A stretch of DNA of 64,000 nt from Daphnia pulex (Eukaryota > Arthropoda > Branchiopoda > Diplostraca > Daphniidae): positions 2,418,001 through 2,482,000 of the forward strand of contig NC_060027.1 in assembly GCF_021134715.1 (NCBI RefSeq), written 5' to 3'. How positions within the stretch are numbered: the first letter of the stretch is position 1; every line of letters begins with the position of its first letter. The notes beneath the pieces are model-generated. The model did not search any database, was not told where the DNA came from, and was given only the letters and a program-made list of their open reading frames with translations. A program made the translations under genes and the position numbers. Positions 46,601 to 58,755 of the stretch are shown piece after piece.

Positions 46601-48062
46601 GCCATAGTTTCCGCACCTTCTAAACGTCGGTCCCCGTCGGCATCATCCAAATCGTCTTCATCGCGCAGTTCCTCATCTTCGTCATCTCGTTCTGCCTCTC
46701 CTAGTAAATCATTGATCAGATTTAAAGGAAATTAGATTGCTTAAGTTAACCTTTATTACCATTCTAGTCCAGCGTAAAAGCGATAGTGTCCAGAACAAAC
46801 GCAACTATCGAGGCCATCAAAGTTCATCTCCAGAAGCCCAACGTCGAGCCCAGCGTGGACCAATGGATCGTGGTCGAGGAGTACCCGATCGCCAGATGGA
46901 AAAGAGTCGAGATCGGGAGAAGGAACGGGATCGCTTACCTGCCCGTGATAAAGGTCGTGAGAGGGAACGTGAGAAAGAAAAACCACCAACAGCTGGTCTT
47001 CGTGGCAGTAGAGCGTAAGTAGCACATTTAAACATTTTATTTTCAAATTTTAATACTACATTATTTGCAATAGAAGAGGTGGATCCGGACGCGGAAGTCG
47101 CAGTCTATCTCGCACTCCTTCGCCGTTCAGAAAGGAAAATGATTCTCGTTTGAGGTATAACATTATTTTTTAATTGTTATTTCCCCCTTCTAAATTATGT
47201 TGTCAATCGTTCAGGACCCGTGGCCATTCTGAGAGCCCGATCCCAGATGTGAAACGTGATATTAAGAAGGACAAGCGCAAGGATGTTGAGAGAGATCAAT
47301 CTCCTCCTGAGAAAATGTTGAAGAAGCGCAAGCCATCTCCTTCTCCAGTCAAAAAGGTAAAAACATTTGATTGCCGTGAATGTGTGTGAAGAACAATTTG
47401 TTAATTAATTTGGGTTTTGTTTTAGAAGAAGAGGAAATCGTCGTCTGGGTCTGAAGAGTCAGAAGTAGAAGAATCCGAGTCTGGAGAATCGTCTAGCGTT
47501 GAATCCACTCCGGACAAGAAGAAACGCAAGAAGGAGAAGAAGAAGAGGAAGGAAACCACATCAGAGTCGTCAGAGGTGAGTGCCGACTCTCAAATGAAAT
47601 TGAAGGGTTGGAAATTTGTTTAAAAAAACGAATTTTTTCAATGTTTCCAGGAATCTGGCGATTCGGAAGAAGAGAGAAAAAAGAAGAAGAAGAGCAAGAA
47701 AGAGAAGAAGAAGAAGGAAAAGAGGAAGAAGGAGAAAAAGAAGAAGTCTAAGAAAAGTAAATCCAAAAGGCGTCATGATTCTGACGAGGAGTCAGAGGTG
47801 AGTGATTTCAAGTTTTTAATTAATAATTGTCAATCAAACGGGGAATGAGAAGTACTGTTTGGATTTTGTTTTAGTTGATTTTTTTGCATTTTGACAGTCT
47901 TGTTTTAGTTCGATGCGCATATAATTTTATCTGAGTGTCTTTTATCAACAATTGGACTAGGATGGCATAGTCACACCTTCGGCGGAATCGGAAGCTTTGG
48001 AACGACAGCTGAGAGAAAAGGCGTTGGAGTCGCTGAGTCGGCGTAAAGAGCAACGCAAGTGA
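43633..48062 (+). CDS. SRRM1: Serine/arginine repetitive matrix protein 1 (SRm160), splicing coactivator
   Basis: Nuclear speckle protein that bridges SR proteins and snRNPs and joins the exon junction complex. Thirteen exons: 43633-43656, 43816-43905, 43991-44119, 45452-45622, 45694-46304, 46376-46478, 46559-46703, 46768-47014, 47074-47154, 47215-47356, 47426-47575, 47651-47797 and 47961-48062, in frame, 713 residues. The N-terminus carries the PWI nucleic-acid-binding domain (about 40-125; IKPWITTKITELMGG, VLVEYVFNQLE, INLTGFL, FMAQKKEEIKLR). Next come an RS domain with about 20 RRSP-type repeats (about 215-340), Ser-rich and RD/RE-rich parts, and a Lys/Glu tail ending EQRK. Length and order match metazoan SRRM1. 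Intron 3 (1332 bp) is far longer than the others and holds the hairpin cluster described separately. Confidence 0.92.
44512..45140 (+). ncRNA. Candidate structured intronic RNA with four related hairpins
   Basis: Within SRRM1 intron 3, four hairpins share closing bases CAG-TCGAC ... ACTC-CTG on stems of different sequence. H1 44629-44670 (TTTCGCAG / CTGCGAAA); H2 44768-44810 (TTAACCGCACAG / CTGTGTGGTTAA); H3 44898-44937 (GGACGGTACAG / CTGTGCCGTTC); H4 45076-45114 (TGGGCGGTACAG / CTGTGCCGCTCG). Stems are 10-12 bp with a few G-U pairs. Loops are 22, 19, 18 and 15 nt, beginning TCGAC and ending ACTC. Stem bases differ between copies while pairing is kept, which is what selection on RNA structure would leave. 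The region is richer in GC than the surrounding introns. I recognise no known RNA family. Strand is assumed from the host transcript. Confidence 0.5.
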
Positions 48063-49046
48063 TTTGACAACAAATATGAATTGGACAGAATATTAAAAAC
48101 AAAAGAACTTTTTTCATTTTTTTTTTTCATTTTGAACTTTTCTGCCTAGTAACGCCTAACGTGGAAGTTTGATTCATGTCGCCATTCGTTTAGTTTTCCT
48201 TAAACGTCTCCCCCATTTTCAAGAGTTTCGTGAACACTTTTTTAAAATAAAATTGATTGGAATGAATATCTGACACTATTTTTTTAGAATGTTTCTTTAG
48301 GAAAAAGTTATTATAATGTGGTGAAGAAGAAATCTGAAAGAAAATTCTGCCGGAGTAGAAATGGAGGAGAATATGTCATCGACCCTTTTTCCCCCTGAAT
48401 CTCGTGTATACATTTTCGTAAGTTTTAAAAAGTACTTCAAGTTAAGACATTAGTTTAATTTGCTTGACTTAACCCTTCAAATGTTTTGGTGGAAGCATTG
48501 TTTTCGTATTGGTATAGACGTGCGTACGATTTTTGTGACGAATTTGCCACGCCTCTCTTTGCTGACGTAACTAAAATGAAATGTCATTGCCATTTAGCCC
48601 CTCGGAAGAATTTACAGCTTATCTCCTGCATTACAGATAGTGCTATGAACTCGATATGTGAGATAGAATTCGTCAGGAGAAGAAAAAGTGATGGAAGGAC
48701 ACAATGAGATAAGGTAGGTAAGAAGGAAGGAAATCAACTTCCGATGTTGTTCTGATTGCCTAGCAATTTCGTTAACGACTCGTAGAAGGTTATGGCTCCA
48801 AGGCAAAGCGCACAGCTGATGGTCTTCGTTAGTACCAGTTCATCACGGATATCATTTCCTTCTGTTGCCTTTAACCTTCTAAAACGTGACTTATGATGAG
48901 GACAGAACATCTCACTCCGGCAGTATTACAGCATCAGTCTTCCTGAGAGGTCAAGATTCGTGAGATATCCATAGAAGTGATTTTTTCAACTGGGAACTGC
49001 ATCATTCCTAAGCACAGTTTTTTTGGCCAAGAATTTATTTGAAGAA
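48063..49046. other. Spacer SRRM1 / timeless
   Basis: SRRM1 3' UTR with AATAAA at about 48246, followed by about 800 bp without a convincing exon. The timeless promoter and 5' UTR probably lie here. Confidence 0.5.
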
Positions 49047-52000
49047 ATGGATTGGTTGACACTGAGTGGAGGCGCTCCGTCATGGATCCTTATCCCACTG
49101 GGGATATTTTACGAAAATCAATATTACACCAGTGACGAATGTTTAAGTGCGTAGGGAATATTTCCATCTTGTTATTATTTTCTTAGATGATAATGCAATA
49201 ATTGAATATCTTGTGATTTCTAGCCTTTCTTGAAAATCTTACTAATCAGCTAAATTGCGATGATCCCAAAACTCATTCACGGCGGCGGGGTCTTGGATTC
49301 GTGGACATAATAAACAGGGTAAACTTGAAGCGTAACTTTGTAGTTTGTACCTAGGTGAGTACCATATCCCCAATCTTTTGTCTATTACAGGACCTAAAAC
49401 ACATCTTGATTTGCTGTAATAAGGATCAACCTAGAATCTTTCGTTCTACAGTAAAGTAAGCAATATAAATTTCTTCTTGTTAATTGATTCAACGGTGCGT
49501 GCAGTTATTCCCACCTGTTATTTTCATTCATTCAAAGGCTGTTTGTAGGAATAACTTCGCCTATCGAGTGTCTGGTTTTTGAAGACGCACCCAATCAGAG
49601 AGAAAAGTCACCCCATATCATGTGCGAATTGAATCAACTACTCTACAATGCCAAGGAATCTTTCCTCGATCCCAGGACTACTCGATCCCTAATCGATCAT
49701 ATCGTTCGTATTTTGGAAAATGTATGTTCTGACGTCTGACACCTATTCTTCGCTTTACATTTATAAACTTTTTATTATCCCAGCAACCAGTATCAACTGA
49801 AGATAGCGAGTCTGTTAACGATTCGTTGTTACTGATTCGAAACATACTGCACGTTCCGGAGCGCCCTTTATCGTCAATCTTTCAAAACTATTCGAACGAA
49901 TGTTCGCAACAAAATCGGGTCGTATGGAACCTATTTGTCCAGGGGTTTGATCGCCTTCTTATTAATTTGTTGGCATCTTCACACAAGGTACCACAGATAA
50001 CTTAGCCCTTTGTTTTTGGATTTACTTTAGATTTTGTTGAAACTTTTTTCCTATAGAATGACTGGGTAAAGACGATAGCGCAGCTGATTGCTCTCCTGTA
50101 TAAAGATCGATCGGTCGAGAACATACAGAAACGATTGGGCGCGTTGAGTTCCATCGTGGCCGAATCATTCGACGATGATGGTGATGAGAGCAACACGTCG
50201 TTTTATAACGTACAATGACAACAATTTGAAATCTAAATTTGCTACTAGTTTCACCAGGTTTTCATACCAATTAAAATTTTATTTTCAGATCGATCCTTGC
50301 AATACATTTCAGTTTTTGACGAATCCCACGGCGGGCGATGTATTGAGAAATCCATCCGACACATCTTCTCCAGGTGGATTGAGTTACATAATGTGAGTTA
50401 CTTTAGCAAAGAATCTTTTATTATTTAAATTATAAAATAGAAGAAAACTCTGAGATGGTCTGGAGCGAATCGCCACAAGAAAGAGAGTCAACGACATGGA
50501 ATGCTATAGCGAATAAAAAGCCTGATAACAGTAGAGGTCACCAATTTATCTCTGTGTTAAATGAATCATCTAAATCGGGTATCAGGAGGTATTTGCGCAT
50601 GGAAGTAAAACAGAAAGACAGTCTTGTTTAATGATGATTTATTGAAGGCGTATTAAAGATAATCGAGACGTGAGGAAAATTTCGTCTCCTAGGAAGAAAC
50701 ATAAGAGGAAAAAATTGAGAAAGCGCAGTCGCTCGGATCCTCACACGATGAAATTCCACTATACACCGACAGAGGAAGGCATTTTACAACTTCTGAAAAT
50801 TTTCACCGTCGATTTCATGCTGAACGGTAACACAAATTAAAAATTCCCAGGTTATTTTAGTTTACATTCATCCCGATTTCCGCAGGGTACAACACACTCG
50901 TCTGCCAATTGCATCGAAAACTGCTGCAACAAGACGCCCTTCCGCTGGATAAATCACACTTCCTCTGGCTCATTACCTATTTCTTGCGCTTCACTTCTCA
51001 GCTAGAGATGGACGGGGAACACCTTAAAGATGTTATAACCATCGATGTCTTGTGCTACTTGACGTGGGAGGCTGTTTGCGAGACGGAAGAATTCCAGCTG
51101 AATTCGTTGCGGGCCGATGTCGACCTGAAACCTTCAATGCACAGATTACATCTGTGTGTAACTGCCATTCAAGAATATCTCCAAGCGGTGGAAACATATT
51201 CGCGCTCCGGGGCTGAAAACGGCCCGTCTCAAATGCATGAAGAGCGAATCAGTCAGATATGTGGTTACCTGCCAGCTATTCGTGATTTGTGCCTACTTTT
51301 CCTGCTCCAACTGCGTCATTTCGATCCTAGTATTCAGAGCAGATATTATCTGTGTGATATTATCAAAGCTAATCATGTGCTATTGCTGACACTGGAGCGG
51401 GCCACTCAGCAACCGGCAACTGGAACAAATTTCGATTTACGCCAACATTTACAACAATTTTGCACAAAAACGATAATAGCTCGTTACGCAATGGCTCTGG
51501 AGGATTTCAAAACAAATGGGCTTTTAGTCAACGACTGCATCTTCACCATGTTGCACCACGTCGGTTGCGATTTAGATCGAGTGGATCTTTTAATCGAGCC
51601 GGTTATTTTACGCACATTCAGCAAAATCTGGGAGGATGCTTTCAACGCAAGTTTCTATTTTTATTTCGCCTTTCTCTATTTAATTAATTTGTCTGTGATT
51701 TTTAGATTTGCGACGACTGGTACGATTTGACCGAATATGTTGCGCAGAAATACTTTCGAAAAATTCAGAGCAAACCCCATTATGAAACGGTTTCGCCACG
51801 CAGGAGCGAATTCCGGTCCATCGAATCCGAACATCAGCGAGTCTCATTTGATGTTCCAGCCGAACAGGCCGCTGGGGAAGATGATGCCGTTTTTCTTGAA
51901 ATGCCTCGTACTGATATCGAATCGCTCATTAGTCAACTGATACAAACAGGTTCGTTAAAATTTTGTTGTTGTTAGACCTAAAGTTCAATTACCTCGTATT

Positions 52001-52698
52001 GGTCGATAGGGTTCCAGAAGCAATTGGACTGGATTCAGTCGTCCTTATTGACAGCGTGTTCAGCTCGTTTGGGGGCTTACGACGGCCAGGAATTCCGGCA
52101 TCTAATTGCTTGTATCAGTCTTAAAATGAATTTGTCGTGTCCAATAGTTCCGTGGACGGAAGTGGAAGCATCCGCTCTGCGTTCCGAGCTTTTCCTCTTA
52201 CTTTTACATCATATTGGCCTTATCCCACCCGCTCCTCATGCGTTTCTTTATCCTCGTATCCCTTTTGAATGGTCAGCCAACACTTTGTACAGCTTCGCTC
52301 TATTTTTTGGCCCGGTTCTTCAGCAGGAGGTTGACTTTGACTTGAAAAGGGTTAGCAAAGTTGAGCTACCGATTCCTAACTCGCCTGTTTTTTTGCCTAT
52401 TCCTAATTTCCCTATCGATCAAGCTGGGTCTCCATTTCATGCAGCAGAGATCACCAAATGTGGGCATAATGGTTACCTCGACACTACCGATCAGAATCAT
52501 CTGCCAATCGATAAGTAGGCTATGCTTTATTTTATTTTTTATTCCGTCTATTTCAAGTTTCAAGACTTTTAAATTCATCATTTGGAAAACAGTATTCGAT
52601 CGACCAGCTCCCTTGAAGCCTTCAAAATGGACTCGAGTGAAGACGAAGAAATGGAAGACGAAGTTATTAAAGCATCCGCCTTATCAACGGAAGGATGA
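49047..52698 (+). CDS. tim: Circadian clock protein TIMELESS
   Basis: Partner of PERIOD in the arthropod clock and target of light-driven degradation via cryptochrome. Exons 49047-49146, 49224-49318, 49391-49455, 49538-49721, 49784-49987, 50057-50209, 50289-50392, 50466-50588, 50648-50826, 50886-51646, 51706-51949, 52010-52514 and 52593-52698 give 940 residues. The N-terminal armadillo-like TIMELESS domain (MDW..., LLLIRNILHVPERP, VVWNLFVQGFDRLL, QLIALLYKD) and the second block (FTVDFMLNGYN, HFLWLITYFLRF, LKPSMHRLHLCVTAIQEYLQ, NDCIFTMLHHVG, ICDDWYDLTEYV) match circadian TIM, not the replication paralogue timeout. A basic cluster near residue 360 (KKHKRKKLRKRS) could be a nuclear localisation signal. 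The acceptor of exon 8 is chosen to keep frame. Intron 10 starts with GC. At 940 residues it is shorter than Drosophila TIM. Confidence 0.88.
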
Positions 52699-53391
52699 AC
52701 GTGAACCAACTGTCTGTGTTGCAGACACATTATGGCTCTTGAATTATTTTGCGTTCTTTTTATTTTTCACTGTCCCCATGTTTGTGGTAGCCTACTGTTA
52801 CTGTTGCTAAACCCAAATTGTTGTGAAAACATATGCATTTATGGAAAGTTATAAAATAAACAAATTCAGTAAATGTAAACCTATTCCTTCAAAATATTAT
52901 GTCCCAAATCCCAAAATATGAATCGATTATTGACTCTTAATTCAGGAGGTTATTTGATATCTTGAATTTTGAGAATCTAAAAAGAATATTTTTTAACATG
53001 AATATAACACAAAGAGAACAAATTTTCGTAGATTTAGTATTTTCGTCCAGCCAGGTTCAGGTCAGGCTTCGGCTTTGCCGTTTTCCAATTCCCAATGACG
53101 GCAACGTTTTCAAAATAATAGCAGCAGAGCACCGCGCGCCCTCTGTCTTCGGCCTTCCTATTTCCGCTATTTACAATTTACCTGTGTCAGAGTGTCAGTT
53201 GTTCTTCTCCAGTTCTCCCTCACAGTCACAAAGGTGTTCGTATTCTCGTTTTTTAAGGTGTTCGAGTCTTTCAGAAGTCGCGATATCACGTGCTTTATAT
53301 ACAAAATTTGGTTAACCTCTTTTATTCTTGTCATTTTGATCAAAGTTAGATATTGGGTTGGGTCATATTGCCAAGGCTAATTCTGGGACTA
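52699..53391. other. timeless 3' UTR and spacer to F-box gene A
   Basis: AATAAA at about 52854 for timeless. The remaining about 500 bp has no supported exon. The F-box gene A promoter is presumed here. Confidence 0.5.
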
Positions 53392-55575
53392 ATGTCGGAA
53401 ATGGAAAATGAACAACATTTTGATGTCATCAAAGGGTTACACGGTGCATTTTTTTTAGAAAAATTGCTTTCGATGAAATTTTACTATTTTATTTGTTCTT
53501 ATCATTTGATTGCAGTCAAACACTTGAATGATGTACTGGAAAAAATTTTCAAGTACTTGGATGCTGAAAGCCTACTAAATGCAGAACTCACTTGTAAAGC
53601 TTGGAAAGCAGCTGCTTCTGTTGTGAATCAAAAGAAACTGTGGAAGTTGTTGCTTAAAAAAAAGGTAAGATTTAACTTGTTTAATGGTTTGATGATTTTT
53701 AATTTGTCTATATTTTGCTTTCTAGATGTCATATTCACCGCTGTGGGAGAGAATTAACTATTGCCTAAAATCAAAATTCCTACAAACATCCAGATCCAGT
53801 GATAGTTTTTCATCCCGGAATATCTTCAACAAATTTGATTATACTGCTAAAGTAATTTTATTATTAGGCTAGGTATTAAATTGTGTTATATACCTGAATC
53901 TCTAAAAATCATATAAGGCTCTACAAAATAACTGGCTGAAAAATGACTTGACCAGGGACTATGTTGATTGTGATGTTGGATTGCGGAGGTGTGTCTTCCA
54001 GATGCGCAACAAATTCATTTCTTTGTGGGAACCCACCAGTGGTATATTTAAAATTTGGAACAGAGTTACATTGAAAGTGGAAGAGGTAATTTTAAAGACA
54101 GATTTAAAAGTGATGTTTGTGAGGTTTAATTGATTTGGTAAAGATAAGTCACTAAATCTATCAATGCTGGGTTTTCAACAGGTTTATCAGGGACCTCCAC
54201 TTCAATTTGATTTAGATTTTGAATTGTATGAACATGCACTGATGTATTCATTGAATGGACATATTTACATAAGAAATCTCACCACCAAAACGGTGATTTA
54301 ATAATTTCTTGAGAAATTTTATGTTATAAGAAAAATTGAATTGAAATTTTAACAGAACTTCAACATTTTTGTAGACAAAAATTCATAAACCTTTTGGATC
54401 GGATAATGGGAAATCGATAAGCTATTTTCGCATCGAAAACGGATATCTCTGTGCTACTGTTGGCCAAAAGGTAATAGTTTAAATTCGATGTGTTCTATTC
54501 TTTATTATTTTTCGAAAAATGTATGGCCGAAGGTCCTGAAAACAAAGAAAAACAAATAATCACACCTTTCAATTTTATCTCTAGAATCGCTTAAACTTCC
54601 GTAGCGATGTTGTTGTCTGGAAAATGAAATCTCCAACTGAAATTGAATGGGAGAATCCCAAGACAGTTCCATCCGTGAGAATGGACAACACAAGAATCTC
54701 AGTGGATAGCAACTTCATTATTGCTGCTCATCATGGAACGTCTGACACTATTTGTGACGTATATCTCATGTCAAAACCTCAGGGAAAACCAAAATTCATA
54801 AAACTTCCGGTGGGACGTCCTGAACTTTTATTTCAAGATGGTATTCTTCTCATGGTCACGAATGAAGGCGAAATCAAGTACGGTGTGAATTAATAATTCT
54901 CTTAATGAAATGTAATCATTTTGTGATTTAGAATCGTAGATGTGGCGACGAGTAACTCGAGAATTATTGCCAATATTGGGGTGGATTTTTCGGGACGCAG
55001 TAATTTCTTGAGGTATGTAATGTTTAAGTGCTCTTATATGTACCGGAAAGAATTTTTTAGAAAATATTTTGACAATCAATAGAATTCATTCTGGCTATAT
55101 ATTTGCCTTTTCCCTTGTTGGATGCTCACATGGATCTCGAATTCAAATTTGGGATTTCAAAAAAGCCACTGATCCCACAACGAATCTGCCTCTTCCGCCA
55201 TTTTGCTCTCATACTGTAATTTATTAAATTTATGTGGCTACACTTATTATTTGCATGTTCCATAACTGTTTTTTTTTTTTTTTTTTTTTAAATTAAAAGG
55301 TGTATATGGAACCACCGCTGGTACTTCACGCTGACGCATTTGGAGTACTGACAGTGAACCGAGAAATTGGACCTGTGAATTCGCGCGATATCATATGGGC
55401 ACTCAATTTTCTACCAATCTGCAATTTTTGCAAACAGGTTAAGAAACGTTTACCTAAATGTGCTTCATGTAAGTCGGCCAAATATTGCAGTTCCATTTGT
55501 CAGAAAGCTGACTGGAATCATCACAGGTATTTGTGCCGAAAAACAGAGAAAAATGTTCCCTTTACTTTGGCCTAA
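53392..55575 (+). CDS. F-box / beta-propeller-like / MYND-finger protein A
   Basis: Ten exons (53392-53443, 53516-53664, 53726-53851, 53918-54085, 54182-54292, 54375-54470, 54585-54877, 54932-55012, 55083-55215, 55300-55575) give 494 residues. An F-box lies near the N-terminus (LNDVLEKIFKYLDAESLLNAELTCKAWK), so the protein may act as a substrate receptor of an SCF ubiquitin ligase. The middle has repeated short units resembling propeller blades (FISLWEPTSGIFKIWN, HIYIRNL, GSRIQIWDFKKA). The C-terminus is a MYND zinc finger (CNFC, CASC, YCSSIC, WNHHRYLC). No ortholog is recognised. It is one of a tandem pair with matching intron positions and phases. Confidence 0.8.
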
Positions 55576-56603
55576 ACTATGGGTTTGCCATTTGGTTAAT
55601 GAAAGGAGTGGAGAGGTTTTCATGATTTGTGGATTTTTTTAAACTTAGTAAATCATGCTTTTCTATGACCAAGGTATTTGTTAATGTAGAGAATCTATCG
55701 CCGGAAAAATAAATAAATAATCGCACTTAAAATTTTTCGTTTCGTAGTTAAGCTTGTTCCCTATGTTAAGAATTGCGATCAATTGTGTAACTTTGGTAAC
55801 CCGATTTTGTATGTAAAGTGTAAACCTTATATTTTATTTTGTTCAAAAAACGAAATATATACCTTCTTTAATTCTAATTGTTACTTTTGCTTGTTCTGTT
55901 TGTTCAACAATGTTTTTACAGAATGTCCCTAGAGTAAAGGATATTGAGCTAAAAAGTTACGGGATAAACTCGTCTGTTTTAACAGAGTGATAGAGAGTAC
56001 TCTACTCTCTATCACTCTGGTTTTAATATTTGTGTGCAGTAGCGCTGAGTGCCTGATGGAAAAATGTTGAAAGTTTCCATGAATCCAATGGCTTATATGA
56101 CACTCTGCTTATGAACTTATTTACTTCTTCACAAGCCGTTACAAATTTCTCTTTTATTTCTCGTTTTTAGGAAGTGACACTATTTTTAATAAACCTAGGT
56201 GACATGTAAAAAGTTGTAACTTGTAAAATAATAGGAGGGTTAAAAAAACTTATGAATTTTGAATTTCCATGTGGAGTCCTATTTACATACATTGGCAACG
56301 TCTTCCTCTTCCAAAAAATGCAAAACGCAAAAACGCCCTCTACTTTTTATATTCACCATGGTATTCAGTATTCAGTATTCAGTATTCACTTATTCAGTAG
56401 GATCTGCCGGCGTCTGCCGATCTGATAGGTTTAGCATATAGCGTTATAGTACTTATATCAGAACTTAAACTGAACTCGCCTTAAAAAAAAACCTTGTCAA
56501 AGTATAAACACGAAAACATAATTTGTATCTTGTATATTTCTATAATTGAAAACATTTTGATACAAGTTAGATACGTATTACCAAGGCTAATTTGGGTATA
56601 CTA
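55576..56603. other. Spacer between the F-box genes
   Basis: Shares scattered homology with the 3' flank of gene B (58756-59370), so the duplicated unit includes the 3' flank. Contains a 37-bp palindromic insertion (see 55976-56026). No coding exon is seen. Confidence 0.55.
55976..56026. mobile_element. 37-bp perfect palindromic insertion with 7-bp target duplication
   Basis: The arms CAGAGTGATAGAGAGTA (55983-55999) and its exact reverse complement (56003-56019) flank a 3-base centre, with GTTTTAA on both sides (55976-55982, 56020-56026). The homologous site downstream of gene B (about 59172-59178) has a single GTTTTAA and no palindrome. CAGAG-type termini suggest the hAT group, although its usual duplication is 8 bp. 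Confidence 0.75.
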
Positions 56604-58755
56604 ATGTCGGATAAAGAAAATGAACAACATTTTGATGTCATCAACGGGTTACACGGTGAATTTGTTTAGAAAAATTATTTGTAATGACATTTTTATTATT
56701 TGTGTTTCTATTAATTGATTGCAGTAAGACACATGAATAATGTAGTGGAGGAAATTTTCCAATACTTGGATGCTGAAAGCCTACAAAATGCAGAACTCAC
56801 TTGTAAAGCTTGGAAAGAAGCTGCTTCTGGGGTGAATCAAGAAAAATTGTGGCGAGTGTTGCTTCAAAACAAAGTATGTTTTACCCTTACACAGTCCAGC
56901 TTTATTTCATAATTTTTAATTTGTCTATGTTTTGCTTTTACCTTTGCTTTTTAGATGTTAACTTCACCGCTATGGGAGAGACTTGATCATTGTCTACCAT
57001 CAAAACTTACTCAACCTTCCAGTAATAGCTTGTCATCCCGGAACCTCTTCAACAAATTTGAGTTTACCGTTAAGGTAATTTTTTTAAAATTTATCAACTT
57101 TTATAATTAATAATTAACCCTGTAAATAAAATACAAGGCTCTCCAAAAAAACTGGTTGGAAAATGACTTAAACAGGGACTATGTTGATTGTGATGTTGGA
57201 TTGCGAAGATGTGTCTTCCAGATGCGCAACAAGTTCATTGCTCTATGGGAACCCATCAATGGAATATTTAAAATTTGGAACAGAATTACATTGAAATTGG
57301 AAGAGGTAACTGTAAAGATGGATTATAAACAATATGTCTGTTATGGTTTAATTTAAAAAGCACTAAAACAGTTAACATGTGTTTTCAACAGGTTTATCAG
57401 GGACCTCCACTTCAATTTGATTTGGATTATGAATTGTATGAACATGCACTACTATATTCATCGAATGGGCTTATTTATATCCGGAATCTTACCACAAAAA
57501 CGGTGATTTAATCAATTCTTTAGAAATTATTCCATTAAATAAGAATTGAATTGAAATTTGTACTTTAACAGCACTCGAATTTTTTTCTAGACAAAAATTT
57601 ATAAACCTTTTGGATCAGATAATGGAAAATCGATAATTTATTTACGTGTCGAAAACGGATTTGTCTGTGCTGTTGTTCACCAAAATCAAACGGTAGTAGT
57701 TTCAGATTAATATTATTTTTTTATTGCGTGTCGAATAATCATTTACTTTTTATTTCCGTCTCAAGTTTCACATGAACTATCGTAGCGATGTTGTTGTCTG
57801 GAAAATGAAATCTCCAACTGAAATTGAATGGGAGAATCCCAGGACAGTTTCATCCGTTAGAATGGACAACACCAGAATCTTAATGGATAATAAATTCATT
57901 GTTGTCGCTCATCAAGGATCGTTTGATACTACCTGTGACGTCTATCTCATGTCAAAGCCTCAGAGAAAACCAAACTATATCAAACTTTTAGTGACACATC
58001 GCGAACTTCTGTTTCAAGATGGATTTATTCTCGTGATTACTGATAAAGGCGAAATCAAGTACAGTGCGATAAATTCATCTCTTGATATTGGCGTGTAATA
58101 TATTTTATGTTTAAGAATCGTGGATGTGGCGACGAGTAACTCGAGAATTATTGCCACTGTCGGAGTGAATTTTTCAGGGCAGAGTAATTTCTTGAGGTAG
58201 GTATATAATGTTTAAATGATATACATTAGAAATAATTTTTGAGAAAATATTGTGACAATCCACAGGATTCATTCTGGCCACATATTTGCCTTTTCTTTTG
58301 TTGGATGCTCACATGGATCTCGAATTCAAATTTGGGATTTCAAAAAAGCCACAGACCCCACAACGGAACTGCCTCTTCTGCCGTTTTGCTCTCACAAAGT
58401 AAATATAATTAAATATCTATGGTTACAACTATTATTTGAATGTAACTAATCTGTGCATTGTTTAAAGTTGTTTATGGAGCCAGCAATGGTACTTCACGTC
58501 GACACATTTGGCGTTCTGGGGGTGAACCGGGAAATGGGACGTGTCAATTGGCGTGACATCATTTGGACACTCAACTTTCTACCAATCTGCAATTTTTGCA
58601 AACAGGTTAAGAAACGTTTACCTAAATGTGCTTCATGTAAGTCGGCCAAATATTGCAGTTCCATTTGTCAGAAAGCTGACTGGAATCATCACAGGGATTT
58701 GTGCCGAAAAACCAGAGACTATGAAGAGAAAAATGCTCCCTTTACTTTGGCTTAA
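56604..58755 (+). CDS. F-box / beta-propeller-like / MYND-finger protein B
   Basis: Ten exons (56604-56655, 56725-56873, 56955-57074, 57138-57305, 57392-57502, 57591-57692, 57766-58058, 58116-58196, 58266-58398, 58468-58755) give 498 residues. The architecture is as in gene A: F-box (MNNVVEEIFQYLDAESLQNAELTCKAWK), propeller-like middle, C-terminal MYND finger. All intron positions correspond to gene A; several exon lengths are equal (52, 149, 168, 111, 293, 81, 133). The proteins differ at many residues, yet the MYND-coding part is identical at base level. Probable E3 adaptor; substrate unknown. Confidence 0.8.

Noticed and set aside
48486..48806. Small open frames between SRRM1 and timeless on both strands
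   Set aside because: No domain, no conserved start context, no splice partners.
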